NCBI GenBank assembly: GCA_031555735.1
Contig: JAVBUE010000023.1
Span: 1-47,837, forward strand
DNA from: JAJDIA01 sp031555735
GTDB taxonomy: Bacteria; Bacteroidota; Bacteroidia; Bacteroidales; Tannerellaceae
Length of the DNA: 47,837 nucleotides
Direction of reading: 5' to 3'
The position numbers were made by a program, and so were the translations under genes. Positions 1 to 7,888 of the stretch are shown one piece after another; within the stretch, counting starts at the first letter, position 1, and each line of letters starts with the position of its first letter. The notes under the pieces are model-generated. The model searched no databases, was not told the DNA's origin, and saw only the letters and a list, made by a program, of their open reading frames with translations.

Positions 1-1805
1 CCGGGATCGGGAGGAGATGCTATGATTACAGGTTTCATTTTGAGAGTTGGCATTATTAAAAAATCCTTTGCCACACCTACTACGTTCATGTATTTTGCAG
101 CCTCACCAAATTCTTTCATCGCTGTCTCATTGAGCACCACCGGTCGCCCCTTGAATGGATCATTGGGAGATACATTGGCGCTTGCTGCTTCGCCGGCAAG
201 AAAACCTCTACCCTCAATAATAGTTATTCCAAAAAAGTCAAAAAAAAGATCCTCTGCATCGATCCGGGAATAGTTGTATATGACGTCTTCTCCATCTTTA
301 GGGAAAGATACATTTTGGGTTGGAATCATCAAGACTCTGAAAAAAGCTTCTGTTGTAGGAATTGCATCAATGATTCCGGGAATTTGCTTGAATTGGTCGA
401 TATGTGATGGCATCAATCGGCAACAGCGTACCTGCGAAAACAAGCGCACAATATTTTGACGGTTTACTCCCATATCTGTGTTATGCAGGAAGTGCATCTG
501 CTTGATAAAAACAGCGGCACAGAACATCATGCCAAGGCTGATAGCCAGTTGAAGCAACAGACTGCTCTTTCGGAACAGGTTTCGGGATCCCGGACTACCT
601 ATTCCCTTGATATTTTCGTTCAATGCCTGCCTGCGAAAATACAAAACGGGAATACTACCGACAATAAAGCCACCTATTATCAACAAAACTGCATAAACTG
701 TCATTTCAGTATAAATGCTGATATTATTGTGCCCGATATCCGCATACGCTTTGAAAATGGGAAGTAAACAGGCCATCAAAAGAAAACCGGCAACGAGCGA
801 CAATAAAACCGTTAAAAGAAAATCAGTATAAAGTGTTTCGGCAATTTGCCAATCGGTAGCACCATTCACTTTGCGCAGAGCCAACTCGCGAAGTCGCATC
901 CGTACACGGGTGATATACAGTGTCAGATGGTTAAACAGTGAACATAGAATCACCAACAGTCCTGCTACGGCAAAGATTTGTATATACGTGAATTTGACAT
1001 CGGCTTCTGTGTAACCGGCTGTGACACTGGCAAATATATCCTTTGACTGATTCATATACCGTAAACCGGTCAATGGCGTCAGGAGAAACGATGTTGGCAC
1101 AGACGACTCTGGTAAGGTCACTTTATCCAATTTTACCTGAAGAGCTTGTATATCCGCTCCTTTTTTAAGGCGTATATACACTTCACAAGTTGCAAAATTC
1201 CAATTTTTTAAATATTGTTCCGGAGCGCCATGATGTATCGGAATAGCCGCTTGAAACTTAATATTCGTATTTGCCGGCCAATGATGCAATATGGGCATGA
1301 GCTCCACTTCCCAACCGGTATGTTGTTTAACCATTTCTGCTGTTCCTTCATGTTCCAGTTCAGGTAATACAGCCATAGGCCGTCCCTCTTGCGGCAGTAG
1401 AAAAAAGGATTCCGGTAAATTCAGATTAAAAAATTGATTCACAGTATGATCAAGGTGTAGAATGGGTAAATCTTTGGTAGTACTTAAAATAACCTTGGAA
1501 ATTCGGAAAGCGCAGGCTTTTTCTACCTCCGGATAATTTGATTCAAGCCATTCTGCGAACAAATAAGGAGAATTATAGTATCGTATTTCATTCGAACCGT
1601 TAATCCACTTGAATGGAACTCTTTGTACTACGTATATCCTGTCGGCGTCCCGATGGAAATTGTCGTAACTCATTTCATACCTTATCCATAAGGCGGAAAA
1701 AGCAAAACAGACAAACCCTATCGCCAGTCCGATAATGCTGATGATGTTTTGAGTCTTATACTTTCGCAGGTTACGAAATGCGATTTTGAGGTGTTGTGAA
1801 AACAT
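1..1805 (-). CDS. ABC transporter permease, MacB/FtsX family (5' part; continues beyond window)
   Basis: An open frame starts at the ATG at 1805-1803 and runs leftwards without a stop to the window edge (601 codons visible). It begins MFSQHLKIAFRNLRKYKTQN, the usual start of Bacteroidales MacB-like permeases. A first transmembrane segment follows (IISIIGLAIGFVCFAFSALW), then a large extracytoplasmic MacB-type core beginning EMSYDNFHRDADRIYVV. Further hydrophobic segments occur about residues 280-380, with the FtsX signature region LRELALRKVNGATDWQIAETL in between, and then a second periplasmic domain containing VVGVAKDF. Such proteins couple an ABC ATPase to export or to envelope mechanotransmission in the inner membrane. 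No ATPase gene is visible, so the partner is unknown. The family call is firm; the substrate is not known. Confidence 0.88.
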   Translation of the reverse strand, partial: MFSQHLKIAFRNLRKYKTQNIISIIGLAIGFVCFAFSALWIRYEMSYDNFHRDADRIYVVQRVPFKWINGSNEIRYYNSPYLFAEWLESNYPEVEKACAFRISKVILSTTKDLPILHLDHTVNQFFNLNLPESFFLLPQEGRPMAVLPELEHEGTAEMVKQHTGWEVELMPILHHWPANTNIKFQAAIPIHHGAPEQYLKNWNFATCEVYIRLKKGADIQALQVKLDKVTLPESSVPTSFLLTPLTGLRYMNQSKDIFASVTAGYTEADVKFTYIQIFAVAGLLVILCSLFNHLTLYITRVRMRLRELALRKVNGATDWQIAETLYTDFLLTVLLSLVAGFLLMACLLPIFKAYADIGHNNISIYTEMTVYAVLLIIGGFIVGSIPVLYFRRQALNENIKGIGSPGSRNLFRKSSLLLQLAISLGMMFCAAVFIKQMHFLHNTDMGVNRQNIVRLFSQVRCCRLMPSHIDQFKQIPGIIDAIPTTEAFFRVLMIPTQNVSFPKDGEDVIYNYSRIDAEDLFFDFFGITIIEGRGFLAGEAASANVSPNDPFKGRPVVLNETAMKEFGEAAKYMNVVGVAKDFLIMPTLKMKPVIIASPPDP

Positions 1806-2098
1806 ATTCTGAAGATTGGTGGTTTTTATTTAACAGGTGAACTGTGTAAAAATAGAACTATTATTTGATATATCAGGTAACTACACCTAAAAAAGCGGTT
1901 TTATTCCCCCGATCACGGGAAGCTGACAATAGAAGATACGGATGTTGACATTACTGCATGCAGATATCGCAGATGAGCGCAGAAGGAATTGTATGAAGAA
2001 CTTCCGATTCTGTTAAAAAACATATAATCCACCGGTTTTATGCAGCATCGCGGCAGATGATACCATCTATACCCTTGAAGTCAAAATTAAATTCGTTT
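1806..2098. other. intergenic region, no recognised feature
   Basis: This gap lies between the start of the minus-strand permease and a small plus-strand frame. It is moderately AT-rich. I see no RNA gene, no strong hairpin followed by a T-run, and no TAnnTTTG promoter match in a position that would serve the permease. Confidence 0.4.
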
Positions 2099-2314
2099 AT
2101 GAAACCTTTAATTATTTCATTTTTTGCAGTGATTTTGTGTTATTCGGTGTTTGTTGATGGAAATGGAAAGGCAAAAGATGGAACGAACAAAAACACAAGC
2201 GCCATATTCACAAATGCCTCAGACACACTGCCTAAAGCAGACACTACGGTGTTCTATGCCCAAAAGAGTGCCATGCCGGACAAATATAGTTTTATGGCCG
2301 ATTTCGAACAATAA
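2099..2314 (+). CDS. small hypothetical secreted peptide (71 aa)
   Basis: A short frame starting MKPLIISFFAVILCYSVFV has a plausible signal peptide (basic start, hydrophobic core) followed by a polar tail rich in K, T, N and D. An in-frame ATG 14 codons upstream (2057) would give 85 aa, but the inner ATG places the hydrophobic segment at the N-terminus. I do not recognise the family. It stops 78 nt before the preferred start of the GH9 gene, and a promoter-like motif lies in between, so co-transcription is not required. It could equally be a chance frame or the remnant of a longer secreted protein. Confidence 0.3.
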   Translation: MKPLIISFFAVILCYSVFVDGNGKAKDGTNKNTSAIFTNASDTLPKADTTVFYAQKSAMPDKYSFMADFEQ

Positions 2315-2361
2315 GTTCCTAATCCCTGGCTCGATTGCTTGATCCGGACAAAGTTTATTGC

Positions 2362-2369
2362 TATTTTTG
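2362..2369 (+). promoter_or_regulatory. candidate -7 promoter element for the GH9 gene
   Basis: TATTTTTG matches the Bacteroides -7 consensus TAnnTTTG and ends 23 nt before the ATG at 2393. It supports that ATG over the upstream TTG at 2339. A clear TTTG at -33 was not identified. Confidence 0.4.
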
Positions 2370-2392
2370 TGGTGTATAAACCACATGATCAT

Positions 2393-4183
2393 ATGCATAA
2401 CTCATTGTTTCATCCGGGCTTGCCAACAGGACGCAGGGGTTGGCTGCTTACCGGAATTGCTATTTGTTCGGGTCTGTTTGTTACATCCTGCGGTCAACGG
2501 TTCACGCAAACCGATCAGATAAGGTTCAACCAACTGGGGTTTTATCCTTCGGAAGAGAAAGTGGCTGTTATCGTGGCCCAACCCGCGGATACAGGTACTT
2601 TTCAGGTTCGTGACCAGGCTTCGGGAAAGGTGGTGCTGACCGGCCAACTCTCGGAAGTCCGCACCTCATCCTTTTCCGACAGGCAGACTACTGTGCTTTC
2701 TTTTAGCGAGTTAAGTACCCCTGGTGAATATGTGCTGGAAGTACCGGGTATAGGCAAATCGGCTCCGTTCCAGATCCGAGAACATGCCATGCGCGATGTG
2801 GCGACGGCGGCGCTGAAGGCATTCTACTACCAGCGCATGGGTATGCCGATCGAAGAGAAGTATGCCGGGAAATGGAACCGTCCCGCCGGACATCCGGACG
2901 ACCAGGTGATGATCCATCCTTCGGCCGCTTCCGACACCCGTCCGGCAGGCACGCTGATCGCGTCTCCCAAAGGATGGTATGATGCCGGCGATTACAATAA
3001 ATACATTGTGAATTCAAGCTTCTCCGTCAGCATATTACTCTCATTATATGAAGATTACCCCGAATATGTGAAGTCTCTTTCTTCCCATATCCCGGAGACG
3101 GGCAACGGTGTGCCCGACCTGCTGAATGAAGCTTACTGGAATCTTTCCTGGATGCTGACGATGCAGGATCCGGCCGACGGCGGAGTGTATCATAAGCTGA
3201 CCACCCCGAAATTTGAAGCGTTTATCAAACCTGCCGAATGCAGGCAGCAGCGATACGTGGTGGCGAAGTCGGTGACAGCCGCCCTGGATTTTGCCGCCAC
3301 CATGGCACAGGCATCCCGTATCTATGCCGACTATTATGCCAACTTCCCCGGCGTTTCCAAAAATATGTTGCAGGCAGCCAAAGATGCGTTCAACTGGGCA
3401 ATGGCCCATCCGGAGGCGTTGTATAGCCAGAAAGCGATCAATGAGGCGTATGATCCGGACATCTCCACCGGCGAATATGGCGATCGTAACGCCAGCGATG
3501 AATTCTTTTGGGCAGCAGCCGAACTGTATGTCACCACCGGCGACCAGGTTTATCTCCAAACCCTCCGGCAATACAAGCCATCGGCCTACGTGAATCCGGT
3601 ATGGGGACGCGTATATGGACTCGGCAGCCTTACGCTGGTCCGCCATGAGGCGAAGATCCATGCGAAAGAACTGGCGGATGAAATGCGTGCGCATCTGCTG
3701 GCTTATGCCGACAGCACGCTGGCAGGTTATACGTCGGCTCCCTACCATGCACCCTACGGACGGGTAGCCAAAGATTTCTTCTGGGGATGTAACTCCGACG
3801 GCGCATCCAACCAGGGCATGGCTTTCCTCCATGCATATCAACTGAGAAAGGAGAAGAAATACCTCACGGCGGCGATCCACAACCTCGATTATGTGCTCGG
3901 ACGCAATGCCACGGGTTATTGTTATGTGACCGGTTTCGGGACGAAGAGCCCGATGCATCCGCACCACCGCCTCGCCGGAACGGATGATATACCGGAACCG
4001 CTGCCCGGTTTCCTGATCGGGGGACCCAGTCCTGCCAAACAGGATAAATGCGTGTATCCTTCGGATATTCCGGATGAGTGCTATACGGATGTGGAAGCGT
4101 CGTATGCGTCCAACGAAATCTGTATCAACTGGCAGGCGCTGTTCACTTACCTGGCCACAGCCGTGGATGCCAGTATCCCGTAA
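2393..4183 (+). CDS. GH9 family glycoside hydrolase, lipoprotein (endoglucanase-like)
   Basis: This 596-aa protein has an N-terminal lipoprotein signal with lipobox LFVTSC (Cys about residue 33). An Ig-like CelD-N domain follows (about 40-125, starting IRFNQLGFYPSEEKVAVI), then a GH9 (alpha/alpha)6 catalytic domain. GH9 hallmarks visible are GWYDAGDYNKY with the nucleophile-side aspartates (D197, D200), SPMHPHHR near residue 523, and the C-terminal NEICINWQA with the acid/base Glu at about 575. Family members hydrolyse beta-1,4-glucans or related beta-linked glycans; the exact substrate cannot be read here. A lipid-anchored form would sit in the outer membrane or face the periplasm. A TTG start at 2339 would add an 18-residue extension that spoils the signal peptide, so ATG 2393 is preferred. 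It converges with the next gene, 6 nt away. Confidence 0.92.
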   Translation: MHNSLFHPGLPTGRRGWLLTGIAICSGLFVTSCGQRFTQTDQIRFNQLGFYPSEEKVAVIVAQPADTGTFQVRDQASGKVVLTGQLSEVRTSSFSDRQTTVLSFSELSTPGEYVLEVPGIGKSAPFQIREHAMRDVATAALKAFYYQRMGMPIEEKYAGKWNRPAGHPDDQVMIHPSAASDTRPAGTLIASPKGWYDAGDYNKYIVNSSFSVSILLSLYEDYPEYVKSLSSHIPETGNGVPDLLNEAYWNLSWMLTMQDPADGGVYHKLTTPKFEAFIKPAECRQQRYVVAKSVTAALDFAATMAQASRIYADYYANFPGVSKNMLQAAKDAFNWAMAHPEALYSQKAINEAYDPDISTGEYGDRNASDEFFWAAAELYVTTGDQVYLQTLRQYKPSAYVNPVWGRVYGLGSLTLVRHEAKIHAKELADEMRAHLLAYADSTLAGYTSAPYHAPYGRVAKDFFWGCNSDGASNQGMAFLHAYQLRKEKKYLTAAIHNLDYVLGRNATGYCYVTGFGTKSPMHPHHRLAGTDDIPEPLPGFLIGGPSPAKQDKCVYPSDIPDECYTDVEASYASNEICINWQALFTYLATAVDASIP

Positions 4184-4189
4184 GGAGGG

Positions 4190-4639
4190 TCATAATTCGT
4201 CGTACGCGGGGATGTCCGGAAGATAGGCATACGTCTGCGCCGCATAGTCGATCCGGCAACAATAATGGGAGAGTCCGTTGCTCACCAGCAGGTACTTCAC
4301 CTGTAATGCCATGTTGTAACGGACGATCTGTTCGAATACCGCCTGGGTGATCTGCACGGACGGCGCTTTGTATTCGATGATGGCGAGGGGGGATAGGAAT
4401 CGGTCGTAAACCACGGTATCACACCGTTTCAGCGTGGTATTCAGGCGGATGGATACTTCGTTGCCAAGCAGGTTTTGCGGGTATCGCTTCTCCGTGAGCA
4501 GGAAGTGGACGAAATGCTGGCGTACCCATTCCTCGGGGGTGAGCGCCACATACCGTGCCCGGAGCGGGTCGAAAATGAACCGTTTCCCGTCTTTTATTGT
4601 TACTTTAGCATCGTATGTTGGCAGATTTAATGCGCGCAT
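4190..4639 (-). CDS. stand-alone HsdR-N-like protein (PD-(D/E)xK nuclease fold)
   Basis: The 149-aa product matches the short proteins annotated as type I restriction enzyme R N-terminal domain in Bacteroidetes. A nuclease-fold active site is visible: Asp74 in KRCDTVVYD and Glu89-x-Lys91 in AIIEYKAP, with an upstream conserved segment around PEEWVRQHFVHFLL. No HsdM, HsdS or helicase/translocase domain is nearby, so this is not a working restriction system. It lies divergent from amn and close to holA, an arrangement I recall as common in Bacteroidales, which hints at a housekeeping DNA role. The function is unknown. Its candidate promoter (4688-4695) lies inside the leader of amn. Confidence 0.8.
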   Translation of the reverse strand: MRALNLPTYDAKVTIKDGKRFIFDPLRARYVALTPEEWVRQHFVHFLLTEKRYPQNLLGNEVSIRLNTTLKRCDTVVYDRFLSPLAIIEYKAPSVQITQAVFEQIVRYNMALQVKYLLVSNGLSHYCCRIDYAAQTYAYLPDIPAYDEL

Positions 4640-4644
4640 TTACG

Positions 4645-4652
4645 TATATTTG
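4645..4652 (+). promoter_or_regulatory. candidate -7 promoter element for amn
   Basis: TATATTTG fits TAnnTTTG and lies 50 nt upstream of the amn ATG. It overlaps the untranslated leader of the opposing HsdR-N gene. Confidence 0.5.
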
Positions 4653-4687
4653 TAGATCGTCGGAAGGTAAGCTGTCCGATCATCATT

Positions 4688-4695
4688 CAAAGGTA
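4688..4695 (-). promoter_or_regulatory. candidate -7 promoter element for the HsdR-N-like gene
   Basis: Read on the minus strand this is TACCTTTG, a match to TAnnTTTG, about 48 nt upstream of the start at 4639. It points towards the amn promoter, so the two transcripts would overlap at their 5' ends. Confidence 0.45.
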
Positions 4696-4702
4696 GTGAT
4701 TT

Positions 4703-5479
4703 ATGAAGACTAAACAAGAAATCGTTGAGAATTGGCTTCCCCGTTATACCGAACGGAAACTGGATGAATTTGCCCGGTACATCTTACTGACCAACTTCAC
4801 GAAATACATCGAGATATTCGCCGAACACTTCAATGTGCCGATCCTGGGGCTGAAGAATAATATGCCGAACGCATCGACAAAGGATATCACGATCATCAAT
4901 TTTGGGATGGGGAGCGCCAATGCGGGGACAATCATGGACCTGTTGTCGGCCGTCAAACCGAAAGGGGTACTGTTCCTCGGCAAATGTGGCGGGTTGAAGA
5001 AGGCGAATGCGCTGGGTGATTACGTGCTGCCGATCGCTGCCATCCGCGGCGAAGGTACGTCGAACGAATACCTGCCGCCCGAAGTACCGTCGCTGCCGGC
5101 TTTCTCGATGCTGCGCGCGATCTCGTCGGCGATCCGCGACTATGGCCACGACTACTGGACGGGCACGATCTATACCACCAACCGCCGTATCTGGGAATAT
5201 GATGTGGAGTTCAAGGATTATCTCGCCAAGACGCATGCCACGGCGATCGATATGGAAACGGCAACCTTACTGACCGCCGGTTTTGCGAACAAAATACCCA
5301 CCGGCGCCCTGCTGATGATCTCCGACAAACCCCTCGAAGAAGATGGGGTCAAGACGGATGAAAGCGACCGGAAAGTGACGCAGCAGTTTGTCAACGAGCA
5401 TGTTATGCTCGGCATCGAAACCCTGATGCAAATGATCGACGAGAAGAAAACCATCCAGCATATCCGCTTTAGCTGGTAA
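4703..5479 (+). CDS. amn: AMP nucleosidase
   Basis: The 258-aa protein belongs to the PNP/UDP phosphorylase superfamily in the short form annotated as AMP nucleosidase in Bacteroidales. It would hydrolyse AMP to adenine and ribose 5-phosphate in the cytoplasm, a step in purine salvage and AMP control. Visible signatures are the phosphate/ribose loop INFGMGSANAGTIMDLL (about 55-72), the glycine-rich LFLGKCGGLK (about 92-101), and the nucleobase-pocket AIDMETATLLTAGF (about 175-188), followed by MISDKPLEEDGVKT. The ATG is well placed behind TATATTTG. It is followed by holA after 58 nt, with a separate promoter match in the gap. Confidence 0.9.
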   Translation: MKTKQEIVENWLPRYTERKLDEFARYILLTNFTKYIEIFAEHFNVPILGLKNNMPNASTKDITIINFGMGSANAGTIMDLLSAVKPKGVLFLGKCGGLKKANALGDYVLPIAAIRGEGTSNEYLPPEVPSLPAFSMLRAISSAIRDYGHDYWTGTIYTTNRRIWEYDVEFKDYLAKTHATAIDMETATLLTAGFANKIPTGALLMISDKPLEEDGVKTDESDRKVTQQFVNEHVMLGIETLMQMIDEKKTIQHIRFSW

Positions 5480-5485
5480 TTTCGT

Positions 5486-5493
5486 TATCTTTG
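5486..5493 (+). promoter_or_regulatory. candidate -7 promoter element for holA
   Basis: TATCTTTG fits TAnnTTTG and lies 44 nt upstream of the holA ATG and just after the amn stop codon. Confidence 0.5.
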
Positions 5494-5537
5494 TCAGGAA
5501 GATTTTTGGTAGTTGATGAGACGAAGATCATACGAAA

Positions 5538-6560
5538 ATGGCAAAAAAGGAATTCACGTTTGAAGAGATCTGCGGCGATATAAAGGCACGCAAGTTCAGT
5601 CCTGTATATGTGCTGATGGGAGAAGAACCATTCTTTATGGATCAGATCACCGATTTGTTGATCCGACAGGTGGTGGATGAGTCCGAACGTGATTTCAACC
5701 AGGTGATCCTGTATGGGGCGGATACCGACGGGGCGAAGATCATCAATGCCGCCCGCCGTTTCCCGATGATGTCAGAATACCAACTGGTGGTGGTTCGGGA
5801 GGCGCAACTGGTACGCGACCTGGATATCCTGACGAATTATGTGAAAAACCCGCTGAAATCGACAGTGCTGGTGATCAACCATAAGTATAAACCGCTGGAT
5901 CGGCGTAAGAGCCTGGCCATGGCCGTGGAAGCGAATGGTGTCCTTTTCGACGCAAAAAAAATCCCGGATTACCGGATGGCGGGCTTTATCACGTCCATGC
6001 TTCAACAACAGGCTGTCACCATTGATCCGAAAGCGGCACAGATGCTGGCCGATTTCCTGGGTAACGACCTGAGCCGCCTGGCAAAGGAATTGGAAAAGCT
6101 GTCGCTCCTCCTGCCGGCTGGCGGTTCCAAACGGATCACCCCGGAACTGATCGAAGAGAATATTGGTATCAGCAAAGAATTCAACAACTTCGAACTGATC
6201 AAAGCGATCGCGTCTAAGGATGTGTTGAAAGCCAACCAGATCGCCTACTTTTTTGCCAAAAACCCCAAGAACTATCCGATACAGGTAACCTTGCCTATCT
6301 TGTACAACTATTTCTCCAACCTGCTCATTTGTTATTATTCGAAAGATCGGTCCGAAAACGGGATCATGGCGGCCTTAGGCTTGCGTGGTTCTTTCCAGAC
6401 GAAAGATTATATGATGGGGCTGCGCAATTTCTCCGCGATGAAGGTATTCAACCTCGTGGGCGATATCCGGAATACGGATGCGCGGTCTAAAGGAGTGGAT
6501 AACTCTTCAGCCGATGAAGGGGAACTGCTCAAAGAACTGCTCTATAAGATGCTCCATTGA
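5538..6560 (+). CDS. holA: DNA polymerase III subunit delta
   Basis: The 340-aa protein has the layout of the clamp-loader delta subunit, which opens the beta sliding clamp at the replication fork. The N-terminus contains the family pattern PVYVLMGEEPFFMDQITDLL (about 19-38), where delta proteins carry a degenerate nucleotide-binding region. A middle segment has LADFLGNDLSRLAKELEKLSL, the conserved stretch of domain II. The C-terminal helical collar region includes GLRGSFQTKDYMMGLRNFS. Length is typical for the family. It starts with ATG at 5538. Confidence 0.93.
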   Translation: MAKKEFTFEEICGDIKARKFSPVYVLMGEEPFFMDQITDLLIRQVVDESERDFNQVILYGADTDGAKIINAARRFPMMSEYQLVVVREAQLVRDLDILTNYVKNPLKSTVLVINHKYKPLDRRKSLAMAVEANGVLFDAKKIPDYRMAGFITSMLQQQAVTIDPKAAQMLADFLGNDLSRLAKELEKLSLLLPAGGSKRITPELIEENIGISKEFNNFELIKAIASKDVLKANQIAYFFAKNPKNYPIQVTLPILYNYFSNLLICYYSKDRSENGIMAALGLRGSFQTKDYMMGLRNFSAMKVFNLVGDIRNTDARSKGVDNSSADEGELLKELLYKMLH

Positions 6561-7388
6561 TTTTTACGGTTTCGAACAGCTATTTTACATCGTTTCGCAC
6601 AGAATGCCTGTAGCTTAGCATCCTGCCAAAAAGGTGTTTCGTTTTATATATCAGTAAGTTAACCTGTATTTTGAAGCCTCTGGAAGGCGTTCTTTTTCGT
6701 TGATAGGGAAATGGTAGGGAAATTTCCTGAAATAAAGCCGTTTGCCTGGGTACCTCCTCCAAACGTTACAAATCCATTGTTTACAAGTCTGTCATTTTGT
6801 CTATCATAGTGATTGATCACTCTCTTTTAGTTTACAAATATGCATGATACGTTTGTAAGCGACACGAATATCTGATACATTTGTCTCCTTATCTCTGTAT
6901 ATTATACGGATATATACGATTGCCTTGAACGAATACATGTATATACTTATACATATACAAGAATACAGGTTGCTATGGATGGCGTTCCAAAAAACACCAA
7001 AAAACAATCATATATAACACATAATCAGTATAATAATAGCATAATCGCAGGTATAGGATCAGTTATTAGGCGGAACATCTGTATAAAAGTGCTCAAAGAG
7101 GGTATTTAAGGCACATATATGCTATATAATGTGGTTATTCTTAGTATTATATCTTATATATTGGATGTTGTGATTAAAGAGATATTCGACTGTTTACAGA
7201 TGTGTTACACATATAGACCATACACCTGTAAACATGACAAAACATGCGTATATTGTCGTGTTTATAAAGATATATTGCACAAATGAAAACTTATAGTTAT
7301 ATTTGTAACGTAAACACTGTGAAACAAAAATAACTTGTAAACAGACAGAATGACAGTATAAATGTATCTCTAAAATGTTTTGGATGTT
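6561..7388. other. long AT-rich intergenic region with repeated TGTTTACA motifs
   Basis: More than 800 bp without a credible gene. The frames inside are short, lack family resemblance and have unusual composition. The region is much more AT-rich than its neighbours. It contains TGTTTACA at 6778 and 7191 and its reverse complement TGTAAACA at 7227 and 7336. It probably holds the control region of the XRE-type regulator downstream. I see no tRNA or known RNA family. Confidence 0.55.
7191..7234. promoter_or_regulatory. imperfect inverted repeat, candidate operator for the XRE-type regulator
   Basis: Arms of 15 bp at 7191-7205 and 7220-7234 match at 13 of 15 positions (TGTTTACAGATGTGT against the complement of ATACACCTGTAAACA), separated by 14 bp. 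A third related half-site occurs at 7336-7343. The position, about 155-200 bp upstream of a DNA-binding regulator gene, suggests an autoregulatory operator. This is inference. Confidence 0.45.
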
Positions 7389-7832
7389 ATGAAAGACCGG
7401 GTCATCCGTATTATGGAGCATGAAGGCATGAGCCCTTCGCGTTTTGCTGAATCCATTGGTATTCAGCGTGCTGCTATGTCGCATATCCTATCCGGCAGGA
7501 ACAATCCCAGCCTGGATGTGATATCCAAGATCCTGGAGCGTTTCCCGCATATCGATCCGGAATGGTTGTTGTTCGGCAAAAGCGAAATGTTAAAACAAGA
7601 CGTCCGTAAAGAGCCCGGATTATTCGAAAATCCGTCGTTATTTGCGTCCGAGAGTACGGTTGCTCCCGAATATCGCCGGGAAATGGGCTCAAAACCGCCG
7701 GTTCATGAAGTGAAACCTACTGTGATAGAGAAAGTTGTGGTGCAGGAAAAGCCTGCAAAAACCATTACTAAAATAATGGTGTTCTACACAGACAGTACCT
7801 ACGACACGTTTGTTTTAGACAAAAACAAGTAA
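7389..7832 (+). CDS. XRE-family helix-turn-helix transcriptional regulator
   Basis: The preferred start is ATG 7389 (147 aa); a TTG three codons upstream (7380) is possible. Residues about 1-65 form a Cro/CI-type HTH: FAESIGIQRAAMSHILSGRNNPSLDVISKILERFPHIDPEWLLFG split across helices 2-5. The remainder is a proline- and lysine-rich linker (KPTVIEKVVVQEKPAK) ending in a short strand-rich tail, KIMVFYTDSTYDTFVL. It stands directly upstream of pyrK (56 nt), with a separate promoter match between them. The DNA target is unknown; the inverted repeats in its long upstream region are candidates. The linker/tail arrangement is typical of Bacteroidales regulators of this kind. Confidence 0.85.
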   Translation: MKDRVIRIMEHEGMSPSRFAESIGIQRAAMSHILSGRNNPSLDVISKILERFPHIDPEWLLFGKSEMLKQDVRKEPGLFENPSLFASESTVAPEYRREMGSKPPVHEVKPTVIEKVVVQEKPAKTITKIMVFYTDSTYDTFVLDKNK

Positions 7833-7859
7833 CAAGCCGCTTCATACGGCTAAATCCCG

Positions 7860-7867
7860 TATCTTTG
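7860..7867 (+). promoter_or_regulatory. candidate -7 promoter element for pyrK-pyrD
   Basis: TATCTTTG fits TAnnTTTG and ends 21 nt before the pyrK ATG at 7889. A small dyad AGCCG-N7-CGGCT sits just upstream (7835-7851) and could be an operator or part of a weak terminator. Confidence 0.5.
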
Positions 7868-7888
7868 TATCCAAATTGTATCAGTTGT

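Noticed and set aside
3044..3967. 307-codon open frame on the minus strand
   Set aside because: It is antisense to the GH9 catalytic domain, where the plus strand carries clear active-site motifs.
4190..4639. Type I restriction-modification system
   Set aside because: Only an HsdR-N-like domain is present; there is no methylase, specificity subunit or translocase.
7194..7484. 96-codon minus-strand frame ahead of the XRE regulator
   Set aside because: It overlaps the HTH-coding region and the repeat-rich AT-rich gap and has no family resemblance.
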